A DNA stretch of 64,000 bases from positions 496,001 through 560,000 of the forward strand of contig NZ_JAPKNI010000002.1 in assembly GCF_026343955.1 (NCBI RefSeq), written 5' to 3'. The translations under genes were made by a program, and so were the position numbers. The DNA comes from Kaistia defluvii. GTDB lineage: Bacteria > Pseudomonadota > Alphaproteobacteria > Rhizobiales > Kaistiaceae. Under the pieces are notes generated by a model that saw only the letters and a program-made list of their open reading frames with translations, had not been told where the DNA came from and did not search any database. Shown piece by piece: positions 18,924 to 28,222 of the stretch; positions within the stretch are counted from its first letter, which is position 1, and each line of letters begins with the position of its first letter.

Positions 18924-19433
18924 ATGGATCTCTATCTGGATACGGCGCTTCGCCTGGGCGTGGCGGTGTTCTGCGGCCTGCTGATCGGCATCGATCGCGA
19001 CGCCCGGGAAAAGCCCGCCGGCATGCGCACCCTGGCGCTGGTCTCGCTCGGCGCGGCGCTGGCGACGGTCAGCGTCAGCCATATCACGATGTTTGTCGGC
19101 CACCCCGATGCGCAGAGCCGGGTGCTGCAGGGTGTCGTGCAGGGTGTGCTGGCCGGCATCGGCTTCATCGGCGCCGGCGCCATCCTTCGGCGCGGCAAAC
19201 GGGACGAGGTCGTACATGGCGTGACCACGGCCGCGACCGTCTGGGTGGCGGCAGCGCTCGGGGTTACCAGCGGGCTCGGCGACTGGCCTGTCGTGATCCT
19301 CGCGCTGGTTCTGGTCTTCCTCGTCCTGATCGTTGCCAAGCCGATCGAGCGGCGTTGGCTGGAGCGTCTTCAGGCCCTGGAGGAGGCGCGTCATCCCGCG
19401 CCGCCGCCGCCGGCTGCCGATGGTCCCGCCTAG
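18924..19433 (+). CDS. MgtC/SapB-family membrane protein
   Basis: A 169-residue protein with four hydrophobic segments. The MgtC hallmark GLLIGIDRDAREKPAGMRT is near residues 14-32, and VLAGIGFIGAGAILRRGKRD then VTTAATVWVAAALG follow. It lacks the C-terminal ACT-like domain of Salmonella MgtC, so it is the short MgtC/SapB type common in environmental bacteria. The family is linked to low-magnesium and acid adaptation and to control of membrane ATPases, but this member's role is unknown. The ATG at 18924 starts exactly at the first membrane segment. Its stop codon overlaps the convergent DUF1345 gene by four bases. Confidence 0.85.
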   Translation: MDLYLDTALRLGVAVFCGLLIGIDRDAREKPAGMRTLALVSLGAALATVSVSHITMFVGHPDAQSRVLQGVVQGVLAGIGFIGAGAILRRGKRDEVVHGVTTAATVWVAAALGVTSGLGDWPVVILALVLVFLVLIVAKPIERRWLERLQALEEARHPAPPPPAADGPA

Positions 19434-20002
19434 GTGAGCACGCTGGCGCCGAGATTGATGGCAAGCGCCAGCAGCGTCGTGTTGAAGACGAACGACGCGA
19501 TCGAGTGGAACATCATCACCATCCGGAAGCCGGTCGTCCGCACATTGACGTCCGAGGTCTGGAACGTCGCGCCGAGGCAGAACGAGAAATAGAAGAAGTC
19601 CCAGATCACCGGCTCCGGCGTATCGGGGAAGATCAGGCCGCCGGCATCGTCCTCCTTGCCGTCCGCATCATTGTCGGTTCCCGCCGGCGCGTAATAGAGC
19701 CGGGCATAGTGGAACGCGAACAGCGTGTTGAACACGGTCCAGCCGAGCGGGATGCTGATGATGGCGATCGCCAGATGCGCCGCCGTCGTATTGGGACCGT
19801 TGAGGATCGAGAAGATCGAATAGAACGAGAAGGCGATGGCGCCGAGCGTCAGGCAGACGATCAGGACGATGCCTTCATCCTCCCGTCGCGCCCGCTTGCG
19901 CAGCGTCTCGAGATTGGCCTTCGCGGCAAGCCGGAACAGGAAGAACAGATAGGCGATGAAGAACACGTCGCCCGACGCGATCATCGCGAATTCCGGCCGC
20001 AC
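19430..20002 (-). CDS. DUF1345 membrane protein (start uncertain, probably longer)
   Basis: A 190-residue reading from GTG 20002 with four or five hydrophobic segments. It resembles DUF1345 proteins, including the conserved SDVNVRTTGFRMVMMFHSI stretch near the C-terminus and TPEPVIWDFFYFSFCLGATF before it. The same frame stays open upstream to about 20128 and encodes a plausible first membrane helix (SILVALVAYFLIRL), which GTG 20002 would cut off. In that stretch there is no ATG, GTG, TTG or CTG in frame. The only candidate with a GGAG upstream is ATT at 20092-20090, a rare initiator. The true start is therefore unresolved. Function of the family is unknown. Confidence 0.7.
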   Translation of the reverse strand: MRPEFAMIASGDVFFIAYLFFLFRLAAKANLETLRKRARREDEGIVLIVCLTLGAIAFSFYSIFSILNGPNTTAAHLAIAIISIPLGWTVFNTLFAFHYARLYYAPAGTDNDADGKEDDAGGLIFPDTPEPVIWDFFYFSFCLGATFQTSDVNVRTTGFRMVMMFHSIASFVFNTTLLALAINLGASVLT

Positions 20003-20111
20003 CAGGCGGATGAGGAAATAGGCGACGAGGGCGACGAGGATGGATTGGTAGAAGTGGGTGTGCTGGCGCCAATGGCGTTCAAGGAGGGAAATCGCAGGGC
20101 TCCGTTCTGGC

Positions 20112-22214
20112 CTATTCCACGAAGACCGTCACGCGGTCGGAACGCCCGGCCGAATCGACGACGGACAAGGTAACAAATCCCGGCCCGTCCGGTTCCCAGC
20201 TTTCGGCCCGCGAGAACGGCGTCTGCGCGATCGGCACGCCATTGGCGAACCAGGTGAAGGGCGGCTGGCCGTTGCGGATCTTGATCATCAGCGGCATCGG
20301 ATCGCCGGCGCGGATGCCGAGATCGACCTGGACGCCGTCCGGGGGGAAGGCGATCTGCGGCGTGTCCGGCGCCCGATTTGCGAGGGTGTCGGTGCCGCGA
20401 AACCGCTTCAGCGGTGGCGGCAACTCGCCATTGGAAGCGATCAGCGCGCCGCGCGGGGCGGTCGGCAGCGGTGCGCGCTCGCCGCCCATCTTGTCGAACG
20501 CCTCGAACAGCACCGGCGCCGCCGTGCCGATGCCGGAAAGGCCGGAGACCGGCGCGCCATCGGCCCGTCCCGCCCAGACGCCGATCACCGTGCGGCCGTC
20601 GAAGCCGATCGACCAGGCGTCGCGATAGCCATAGGAGGTGCCGGTCTTGTAGGCGATGCGGCCGCGCGCGCCGATGGTGGGCGGCGGCACGTCGGCCAGG
20701 ATGTCGGCGACATACCAGGCGGCCAGCGGATCGAGCACGGGCGCGGTATCGGCCGAGACGACGATCGGCACCGGCTCGGGATGCAGCGCCACCGGCCGGC
20801 CGCCGCGCGCGATCGCCGCATAGACCGAGACGAGATCGCGCAGCGAGATGCCGACGCCGCCGAGGCCGACGGCGAGGCCCGCCGCCGACATGTCCGGCAG
20901 GCGCGGATTGGCGGCGGCGCGCTTCAGCCGCGCGATCAGCCGCGCCGGCCCCACCGCGTCGAGCACCTGCACGGCCGGCACGTTGAGCGACTGCGTCAGC
21001 GCGTCGTGGATCGTCACCGTGCCGCGATAGAATCCGTCGAAATTGACGGGGGCATAGCCCGCGAAGGCGGAGGGCTTGTCCTCGATCAGGCTTTGCGGAT
21101 GGGCAAGGCCCTGCTCGAAGGCGAGACCGTAGATCAGCGGCTTCAGCGTCGAACCGGGCGAGCGCACCGCTTCTGTCATGTCGACATAGCCGTTGCGGCC
21201 GTCATCCATGAAGCCGGCCGAGCCGACCGAGGCGAGGATGTCGCCGGTGACCTGGTCGGCGACCAGAATGGCGACCGAGGCCTTGGCGCCGACTTTTGCC
21301 GCGCGCGTGCTGGCCAGCGCTTCCAGCTTCGCCTGCAGCCGACCGTCGAGGGTGAGCTTGATGACCGGATCGGCGGGATGTCGCTTGCGCGCCTGGTCGC
21401 CCAGATGCGCGGCGAGCATCGGGAACGGTCTTCTTGCTTCCGGAATGCGTTCGGTCTTGGCCGAGGCGGCGGTCTCTTCGTCCAGGATGCCGGCGGTAAC
21501 CAGCCGGTCGAGCACGCGGTCGCGCGCCGCCTTCGCCGCCCTGGGGTCCCGGTCCGGCCGCCGCGCCTCGGGCGATTGCGGCAGGGCGACCAGCAAAGCG
21601 GCCTCGGCGATGGTCAGCCGACGCGGCTCCTTGCCGAAATAGGCGAGCGTCGCGGCGCGGATGCCTTCCAGATTGCCGCCATAAGGAGCGAGCGCCAGGT
21701 AGAGCGACAGGATCTGGGTCTTGTCGAGCTTCTGTTCGAGCGCCCGCGCATGGACGATCTGCTTCAGCTTGCTCTCCGCCTGCCGTGTCGAGCCGCCCTG
21801 CACGAGGCGCGCGACCTGCATCGTCAGCGTCGAGCCGCCGGAAACGACATGGCCATTGCGCAGGATCTGCCCGGCGGCGCGGGCAAAGGCGCGCCAGTCG
21901 ACGCCGCGATGCGCGTCGAAGCGCCGATCCTCATAGCCCTTCAGCATGGTGAGGAACATCGGATCGACATCGGCGAGCGTCACCGGCAGTCGCCAGCGCC
22001 CCTCGGCGATCGTGTAGGGCCGCAGCAGCGTGTCGCTGCGGTCGACGACGATCTGCGAGGTAGGGATTTTCGCCGGATCGGGCAAGGGCGGCAGGGTCCG
22101 GTCGATCTCCGCCAGCACGCCGCCAAGCCAGGCATAGGAGAAGAACGCCACCAGCCCGAGCGACAGCCCGCCAATGGCGGCGCGGCGAGGCCATTTGGAG
22201 CGCGGCCGAGACAC
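20112..22214 (-). CDS. pbpC: penicillin-binding protein 1C
   Basis: A 700-residue bifunctional peptidoglycan synthase. It has an N-terminal membrane anchor (about residues 12-34). The glycosyltransferase-51 domain carries GYEDRRFDAHRGVDW (catalytic Glu) and SGGSTLTMQVARL. The transpeptidase domain carries STLK, SLN and KTGT. A C-terminal BiPBP_C domain follows with DLGIRAGDPMPLMIKI. I chose GTG 22214 because GAGAGGGGGAAGAA precedes it and the upstream in-frame sequence is a repeat element, not protein. It lies downstream of the alpha-2-macroglobulin gene, the standard pbpC/yfhM pairing, in which the synthase is thought to repair the wall while the macroglobulin traps proteases. Confidence 0.93.
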   Translation of the reverse strand: MSRPRSKWPRRAAIGGLSLGLVAFFSYAWLGGVLAEIDRTLPPLPDPAKIPTSQIVVDRSDTLLRPYTIAEGRWRLPVTLADVDPMFLTMLKGYEDRRFDAHRGVDWRAFARAAGQILRNGHVVSGGSTLTMQVARLVQGGSTRQAESKLKQIVHARALEQKLDKTQILSLYLALAPYGGNLEGIRAATLAYFGKEPRRLTIAEAALLVALPQSPEARRPDRDPRAAKAARDRVLDRLVTAGILDEETAASAKTERIPEARRPFPMLAAHLGDQARKRHPADPVIKLTLDGRLQAKLEALASTRAAKVGAKASVAILVADQVTGDILASVGSAGFMDDGRNGYVDMTEAVRSPGSTLKPLIYGLAFEQGLAHPQSLIEDKPSAFAGYAPVNFDGFYRGTVTIHDALTQSLNVPAVQVLDAVGPARLIARLKRAAANPRLPDMSAAGLAVGLGGVGISLRDLVSVYAAIARGGRPVALHPEPVPIVVSADTAPVLDPLAAWYVADILADVPPPTIGARGRIAYKTGTSYGYRDAWSIGFDGRTVIGVWAGRADGAPVSGLSGIGTAAPVLFEAFDKMGGERAPLPTAPRGALIASNGELPPPLKRFRGTDTLANRAPDTPQIAFPPDGVQVDLGIRAGDPMPLMIKIRNGQPPFTWFANGVPIAQTPFSRAESWEPDGPGFVTLSVVDSAGRSDRVTVFVE

Positions 22215-22219
22215 TTCTT

Positions 22220-22332
22220 CCCCCTCTCCCGCGGCGCGGGAGAGGGCAGGGGTGAGGGTCTTTCTATTTCTCTTCGTCGGATGAGCGAAGGCAAGCAAAC
22301 CCCTCACCCAACCCTCTCCCGCAAGCGGGCGC
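22220..22332. repeat. CTCACCC/GGGTGAG mosaic palindrome, copy 1
   Basis: One half reads CCCTCTCCCGC...GGGAGAGGGCAGGGGTGAGG (22220-22260) and the other CCCCTCACCCAACCCTCTCC (22300-22320), in inverted orientation around a unique spacer. Other copies occur at 32619, 34385, 36314 and 62425. Confidence 0.8.
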
Positions 22333-22402
22333 CGGCTCTTGAGCGAACCCCGATCTGGCTTGCCGTTCATGGCTGCCGCCTGTCGAGGCTCGGCGCAAAT
22401 CC

Positions 22403-22499
22403 CACGCTCGCCGTCATCCCCGCGAAAGCGGGGATCCATTCAGCCGGAGGCTTCGGCTGTATGGATCCCGGGTCTTCGCCCGGGATGACGGCGAGCGTG
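22403..22499. repeat. 97-base palindromic repeat (VIPAKAGIH type)
   Basis: Perfect 18-base terminal arms, CACGCTCGCCGTCATCCC and its complement, enclose three nested hairpins: CCCCGCGAAAGCGGGG, an ATCCAT...ATGGAT hairpin, and CCCGGGTCTTCGCCCGGG. This is the structure of a dispersed intergenic repeat seen in many alphaproteobacteria; only one copy is in this window. Confidence 0.85.
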
Positions 22500-22517
22500 A
22501 TCATGCGTTTCGTCCGC

Positions 22518-25500
22518 TCACTTCGTCGTGGTCGGGCCGACGATCTCGACCGAACCGGTGTCGGTATGGGCCTGGCGGTCGGGGTCGTACATGTCTTCCA
22601 CCGTCGCGGCCGGATGCACGAACTGGCCCGGCGACACGGCGCGCACGCCATAGGCGACCGAGAATTCGAGCGGATCGCCGGCCGAGCGGGTCACCGCCGC
22701 GACGAAGCGGTCGGTGCGGGCCTCTGTATGGGCGACATTGGTCTCGACCTTCAGCCATTCATACGAGGACGTATCGCCCGAGCGCGAGATGTTGGGGTTC
22801 TCGATCTCGAAGCCGGCCGGCAGCGGATCGACCACCATCAGCCGTCCGAAACGCTGCTTGTCGGCCAGCACCCGCAGCACCACCACCAGCCGGTCGTTCT
22901 GACCGACCGTCGTCGGGTCGGCCTCGCTGCCGTCGGTGTTGAAATAGCTGCGCGTGATGGTGAAGCCCTCGCCGCCGGCCGGTTCCGGCGTGGCCGGGAT
23001 GCCGGTCAGCGTCAACGCCGCGTCGAGCGCCACGTCGCTGGTGTTCTCCACCACCAGCGGACGCGGCGAGACGTCGGAGCCGAGCAGCTTGCGGTAGAGC
23101 GGCACGTCGGCGGCGTTGCCATCGACATCGATCGACGCCTGGCTCAGGTCCGACATCATCGCGGCCGCCGCCATCAGCATCCAGCCCTGTTCCTGGGTCG
23201 AGATGTAGCGGCGGTTGTCGCGGGTGGTGGCGACGTCGTCGACCAGGGTCTTGACGTCGAAGCGCTTGTCGCCGCTCTCGGCGACGAGCGTCAGCACCGC
23301 CGCCTGGTCGCGCAGGGTGGAGCCATAGTCCTCGCGCCCGGCCAGCATCGGGCCGTAGTGGCGCTGCAGGTTGTCGATCGCCACCTTGAGCACCGAGCCC
23401 GAGCGGGCCTTGTCGCCATACAGCGCGAGGGCCGCGCCGATCTGCGCCTGCGCCAGCGGCGTGGCGAAGTTGTTCAGCTTCGATTCAGCGTAGTAGCGCA
23501 GGTCGCCAATCGCCGCCTTGCCGTTGCGCGCCAGCACGTAGAGCGAATAGGCGATCGCCTCGCCACCCTTCTCGAAGTCGGGCGCATAGCCGACCTTGTT
23601 GGAGAGGTTGTCAAGCGCGTTGTTGAACGCGACCTCGGGCACGAGATAGCCGGCCGCCTTGGCGCGGGTCAGGAAATCCGTGACATAGGCGTCGAGCCAG
23701 AGATCCTCATAGCCCGGTCCCCAGAGGCCGAACGAGCCGGACGACGACTGGTTGTCGAGCACCTTGCCGATCGAATCCTGCAGGCGCTTGCGCAGCTCGC
23801 TGTCCTGCGCGATGCCGATCGTCGCCGCCACCTGGTTGAGGTAGAGCAGCGGCATCGCCTTGGACGTGATCTGCTCGGTGCAGCCATAGGGGTAGCGGTC
23901 GAGCGAGGCGAGGATCGCCGCCACGTCGAGCTTGGCCGAGCCGCCGATGGCGAGCGTCGCGCTGGTCGTTCCCGGGACGAATTCCGCGAAGGCGTATTCG
24001 TCGACGGTCAGCTTGTTGCCGGGCGCAAGCGAGATCAGCGAACGGCGCGAAACCGGCTGGCCGGCCGGGCGGATGCCCAGCATGTAGCTGCGGTCGAAGG
24101 TCTGGCCGTTTTCCGGGCTCGCCAGGCTGACGGTGATCTGGTGGTCGCCAATGTCGACCGCCTTGATCGGCAGCGCGACCGTCATGCGGCCGGCCTTTTC
24201 CAGCCGGACCTGCTTGTCGGCATCGCCGGGATCGATCGCGACGCCGGGCGCATCGACGGTGAGCTGGAAATCACCGGCCGGGCCTTCGACATTGTTGATC
24301 TCGACCAGGATGCGGCTCTGGTCGTCCGGCGTCATGAAGCGCGGCAGGCTGGCCATCACCACGATCGGATCGCGGATGATGACTTCCTTCTCGGCATGGC
24401 CGATGCCTTCCTTCGACCAGGCCATCGCCATGACGCGGACCGAGCCATTGAAGTCGGGCACGTCGAAGGTGATCGTCGCCTTGCCGTTCTCGTCGACCTT
24501 CACTACGCCGGAATAATAGGCGATGAGCTTTTCGGTCGGCGGCACCGACTTCAGGCCGGGCGCGCCGCCATCACCGCCGGAGCGGAGACGGCCGGGAACG
24601 CCCTGCATGCGGTCGATCAGCAGCCCGTAGAGATCGCGGATCTCCATGCCGAGCCGGCGCTGGCTGAAATACCAGCCGTCCGGGTCGGGCGTCTTGAACT
24701 GGGTCAGGTTGAGAATGCCGATATCGACGGCCGCGACCGTGACATAGGCCTCCTCGCCCTTCTTCAGATTGGCGAGCGTGACGGGGATGGTGAGGGGACC
24801 GCGCGGACGGATCTGGTCTTCGGTGTCGAGCTGGACGTCGATCCGGCGATCGGCCGGGTCGACCGGCACCCAGGCGAGGCCGAGCGCGCGCGTCGGCATG
24901 CGCTTGGCCTGGACGTCCATCGGCCGGAACAGGGTGGCGGTCACGTAGGCGCCCGGACCCCAATTGGCCGTCACGTCCAAGTCGACCGTGGTGCCGCCTT
25001 CGGGAACCTCGACCGTCTTCATGTCGATGACGCGGTCGTCGATCACCATGATCTGCGCGATGCCGGGGAAGCGCGGGTCGAGCCGCAGCTTGGCGGTGTC
25101 GCCGGGCTCGTAATTCTTCTGGTCGAGCGAGACGGTCAGCATGTCCGGCGTCTCGGAAGCGGCGGAGGCGTCGACATACCAGCCGGCGTCGAAATTGTAG
25201 CTCGAGGAGGTCGGCGTCTCGCCGGCGAGCGCCACCGTCAGGCGGAAGCGGCCCCAGTCGACCTTGCCCTCGATGGAGGCGGGCTTCGAAGCATCGAGGT
25301 CGACGGTGCCATTGGCGACGCGGGTCGCCGTGGTGATCGCCTCATACTTCCAGGCGCCGTCGCGGCGATACCACTGGTAGTTCGTGTCGAGCTTCTCGAT
25401 CTGCCAGGTCGCGCCCTTGGCGTCGATGCGCTTGCCGTCCGGGCCGATGGCGATCAGCTCGAAGCCGGCGGCCGCCCCTTCCGAGACGCTGCCGTCGAAA

Positions 25501-28052
25501 TCCGGCTTGATGCCGATATGCGGCTTGGTGCCATCGGCCGGCAGTGACAGCCGGCGCTCGACGGCGCGGCCATTGGTGTCGGTGACGCGAACGACGATCT
25601 CGGCGTTGAACAGCTTGGTCGTCTCGGGCAGCGTCGGCACGGTGGCGTCGAAGCTGGCCTCGCCCGCATCATCCGTGACGGCGCTGGCGCCGAGCGAATC
25701 CCTGATGCTTTCAACGGGATCGTCGGCGAGGCCGAAGGAGAAGCCCGGATAGTCGGCGCTGGTGCTGGTGGGCGTCGCGATGATGTCGCCGTCGACGCCG
25801 AGGCCGATCGCCTTGGCGCCGTAGAGATATTTGGCGGTCAGCTGGATCGGGAAGGTACCGCCGGAGGTCAGCCGTTCGGCCGTGGTCTTCAGTTCGAAGG
25901 CGATCCGCTCGGGCTCGAAATCGTCGACCAGGGCCGAGATTTCGGTCAGTGCCGCGCCATCGGGGTCGGCATAGAGCTGGAAACGCCAGGCGCCGCGCTG
26001 GGCGCCGTCGGGAATGGCGACGTCATGGCTGTAGCCGCCCTGACCCTCTTCGGTGAGCTTGGTGCGCAGGAATTCGACGCCATCGGGACGATCGACCACC
26101 AGCGTCAGCGGCAGGCCGTTGACGGCCTTGGCCTGCGCGTCGCGCAGCAGCGCCGTAAGATGCACCGTCTCGCCGGGGCGGTAGATGCCGCGTTCGGAGG
26201 TAAAGAAGGTGTCGAGCGGGCCGGGCGCCGGGCGTCCATCGACGCCCCGATCGGTCAGGTCGAAAGCCGTCTTCTTCATGTCGAGGAAGGCGTAGTCGCC
26301 GGCCGCCGTCTGGGCGACGAGCAATTGCGGCGCCATGCCGCCCGTGCCGCGCGCCAGGCCCGGCTCGAAATGCACATAGCCGTCGGCATTGGTGGTCGCT
26401 TCGCCCAGCACTTCGTCATTGGTGGCGACGAGCTTGACCTTCACGCCGGCCAGCGCCTGCGCCGTGTTGAGCGAGCGGATGACGGCATGGACGCCGTCAT
26501 TGCCGGAAAGCGCCGACAGGCCGAGATCGGAAACGATGAACCATTGCGTCGCCAGCGAGGAATCATAGCCGTTGTCGCTGGAGCCCTTGGTCGCCGCCTT
26601 GGCGGTGATGACATAGACGCCGGGTTCGATCGTCTTCACGGCGTCGCCGATCGGGATCGCCGTGGTGATGGTCTCGTTCAGCTTCTTGGCGCCGACCTCT
26701 ATCTGTCCCTTCCAGACGGAGACGCCCGACTGGTTGGCGATCTGACCGGCGGAATAGCTGTCGAGCTGGCGCAGGAAATTGCCGTCGCGCACCGCGATGG
26801 CGATCGAGCGGTCGCCGATGCGGTAGACCTCGGCGTCGATCAGGTCGGTGTTGATGCTGTCGATCGGGATCGAGGCGCCCTGGCCGGCGGGCAGCACATA
26901 GGCGTTGCCGGCGAAGCCGACCCAGGGGGCGCGGTCGCGGATATAGCTGGAGACGGAAGCGGTCTGCGCCAGCTTCTCGCCATCGGCGGAGGGCAGGCCG
27001 GCGCGGAAGCGCAGCGTATAGCGCTGGCCGTGCTTCAGCCCGTCGACGCAGATCTGGCTGTCCTGCGGCTCGACCGCCAGACCCTTGCCGCCCTCGACGA
27101 TCACATAATCGGAAAGCGTCGTGTCGGCGACGGGCAGCGGATCGGAGAAGACGACGCACATGCGCGGCGAGGCGGCGTCGGCATCGACCGTGTTCGAGAC
27201 GATGCGGAAGCCGCGCTCGGCGATCAGCTTGTCATAGGCGGCGCGGAATTGCGGGTCCTGCTTGTATTCGAGGCTGAGGCGATAGGCCTTGATCGCCTGC
27301 TTCCACATCTCGCGCCGTTCCAGCGAATGGGCGAGCAGGGCCAGCGACAGCGCCTGATCGCCGGCGCCGTCGGCGCGCAGATAGGCGTTGATGGCGGCGG
27401 AGGTGGCGGCCGCCAGCACTTCCTGGCGCTGCGAATAGTCGTCGGGATTGCGCTTCAGCAGGCCGAGCGCGAATTCGCGCCAGATGCCGGCGTCGTCGGG
27501 GGCAATCGCCAGCATCGCGCCGAGATCGCGCTCCAGTTCCGTCGTGTTGCCGTTCGCCCGCGCCCGGTCGGCGCCCTGGCGGATCGTGTCATAGCCGACG
27601 CCATGCGAGGGATAGTCCCGCGCCAGCGTGTTAAGCTGCGCCTTGGCCGCCTCGAACGGGGAGGGGCCGAGGAAGGTGAGTTCCTCGATCCGCTTTTCCT
27701 GGGTGGTCTTGTCGATCGCCTTGGCGACGACGATGCGGCCCGCATTGGCGCCCGGCGCGACGGCGAGGCTGCCGAAATCGCTCTTCAGGAAGCACCACTT
27801 CGCCTTGGTATTGTAGGTGAAGGCCTTGCAGGACTGGTCGTCGACGCAGGCCGTGGCGCATGTCTTCTGGTCGATGTCCTTGATCGTCTGCAGGTCGAAA
27901 CCGGGATAGTCGGCGTCGCGGCTGATGATGACGCGGCGCGCCTCGCCATCCTGCGCCTGCGCCGGGGCGGCCAGCCCGCCCAGGGAAAGCGCCAGGCCGA
28001 AAGCGAGCCCCAGCAATCGGCTCGCACCGCGAATTCCGCCCATAGCGCGCAT
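22518..28052 (-). CDS. bacterial alpha-2-macroglobulin with N-terminal Apple/PAN-like segment
   Basis: An 1844-residue secreted protein of the YfhM-like alpha-2-macroglobulin family, which traps proteases in the periplasm by covalent thioester linkage. It has a signal peptide with AQA-type cleavage near residue 34 and no lipobox Cys, so it is probably soluble, unlike E. coli YfhM. A Cys-bearing Apple/PAN-like stretch follows (CATACVDDQSCKAFTYNT and WCFLK, about residues 68-93), then macroglobulin domains (DTFFTSERGIYRPGETVHL), and the intact thioester motif GCTEQ near residue 1389 in YPYGCTEQITSKAMPLLYL. The ATG at 28052 is preceded by GGGAGAGAGAC. It pairs with pbpC downstream. Confidence 0.92.
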   Translation of the reverse strand: MRAMGGIRGASRLLGLAFGLALSLGGLAAPAQAQDGEARRVIISRDADYPGFDLQTIKDIDQKTCATACVDDQSCKAFTYNTKAKWCFLKSDFGSLAVAPGANAGRIVVAKAIDKTTQEKRIEELTFLGPSPFEAAKAQLNTLARDYPSHGVGYDTIRQGADRARANGNTTELERDLGAMLAIAPDDAGIWREFALGLLKRNPDDYSQRQEVLAAATSAAINAYLRADGAGDQALSLALLAHSLERREMWKQAIKAYRLSLEYKQDPQFRAAYDKLIAERGFRIVSNTVDADAASPRMCVVFSDPLPVADTTLSDYVIVEGGKGLAVEPQDSQICVDGLKHGQRYTLRFRAGLPSADGEKLAQTASVSSYIRDRAPWVGFAGNAYVLPAGQGASIPIDSINTDLIDAEVYRIGDRSIAIAVRDGNFLRQLDSYSAGQIANQSGVSVWKGQIEVGAKKLNETITTAIPIGDAVKTIEPGVYVITAKAATKGSSDNGYDSSLATQWFIVSDLGLSALSGNDGVHAVIRSLNTAQALAGVKVKLVATNDEVLGEATTNADGYVHFEPGLARGTGGMAPQLLVAQTAAGDYAFLDMKKTAFDLTDRGVDGRPAPGPLDTFFTSERGIYRPGETVHLTALLRDAQAKAVNGLPLTLVVDRPDGVEFLRTKLTEEGQGGYSHDVAIPDGAQRGAWRFQLYADPDGAALTEISALVDDFEPERIAFELKTTAERLTSGGTFPIQLTAKYLYGAKAIGLGVDGDIIATPTSTSADYPGFSFGLADDPVESIRDSLGASAVTDDAGEASFDATVPTLPETTKLFNAEIVVRVTDTNGRAVERRLSLPADGTKPHIGIKPDFDGSVSEGAAAGFELIAIGPDGKRIDAKGATWQIEKLDTNYQWYRRDGAWKYEAITTATRVANGTVDLDASKPASIEGKVDWGRFRLTVALAGETPTSSSYNFDAGWYVDASAASETPDMLTVSLDQKNYEPGDTAKLRLDPRFPGIAQIMVIDDRVIDMKTVEVPEGGTTVDLDVTANWGPGAYVTATLFRPMDVQAKRMPTRALGLAWVPVDPADRRIDVQLDTEDQIRPRGPLTIPVTLANLKKGEEAYVTVAAVDIGILNLTQFKTPDPDGWYFSQRRLGMEIRDLYGLLIDRMQGVPGRLRSGGDGGAPGLKSVPPTEKLIAYYSGVVKVDENGKATITFDVPDFNGSVRVMAMAWSKEGIGHAEKEVIIRDPIVVMASLPRFMTPDDQSRILVEINNVEGPAGDFQLTVDAPGVAIDPGDADKQVRLEKAGRMTVALPIKAVDIGDHQITVSLASPENGQTFDRSYMLGIRPAGQPVSRRSLISLAPGNKLTVDEYAFAEFVPGTTSATLAIGGSAKLDVAAILASLDRYPYGCTEQITSKAMPLLYLNQVAATIGIAQDSELRKRLQDSIGKVLDNQSSSGSFGLWGPGYEDLWLDAYVTDFLTRAKAAGYLVPEVAFNNALDNLSNKVGYAPDFEKGGEAIAYSLYVLARNGKAAIGDLRYYAESKLNNFATPLAQAQIGAALALYGDKARSGSVLKVAIDNLQRHYGPMLAGREDYGSTLRDQAAVLTLVAESGDKRFDVKTLVDDVATTRDNRRYISTQEQGWMLMAAAAMMSDLSQASIDVDGNAADVPLYRKLLGSDVSPRPLVVENTSDVALDAALTLTGIPATPEPAGGEGFTITRSYFNTDGSEADPTTVGQNDRLVVVLRVLADKQRFGRLMVVDPLPAGFEIENPNISRSGDTSSYEWLKVETNVAHTEARTDRFVAAVTRSAGDPLEFSVAYGVRAVSPGQFVHPAATVEDMYDPDRQAHTDTGSVEIVGPTTTK

Positions 28053-28222
28053 GTCTCTCTCCCGGAGGCCGTCCTTACCAAGGCGCGCAGTCTAGGCGTC
28101 GGAAGGCTTCAGGTAAAGCTGCGGCATGAAGGGGCTCGCACAGCTAAGTATTTATAATTGAATGGAAATAATTCTCGTCTGGCGCGTTTGTGATGCCGGT
28201 CACAGGAGCTGCGCGCTCGGCG

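Larger units (their letters stand above)
22215..22517. repeat. intergenic region with two palindromic repeat elements
   Basis: This 303-base gap between the macroglobulin and pbpC genes is almost wholly repeat: a CTCACCC-type element at 22220-22332 and a separate large palindrome at 22403-22499. Apparent protein in these bases (LTPALSR, VIPAKAGIH type) is translated repeat and not a gene. Confidence 0.85.

Noticed and set aside
20058-25547. 1829-residue plus-strand frame opposite pbpC and the macroglobulin gene
   Set aside because: Arg/Asp/Gly-rich shadow of the real minus-strand genes, spanning two genes and a repeat region, with no domain.
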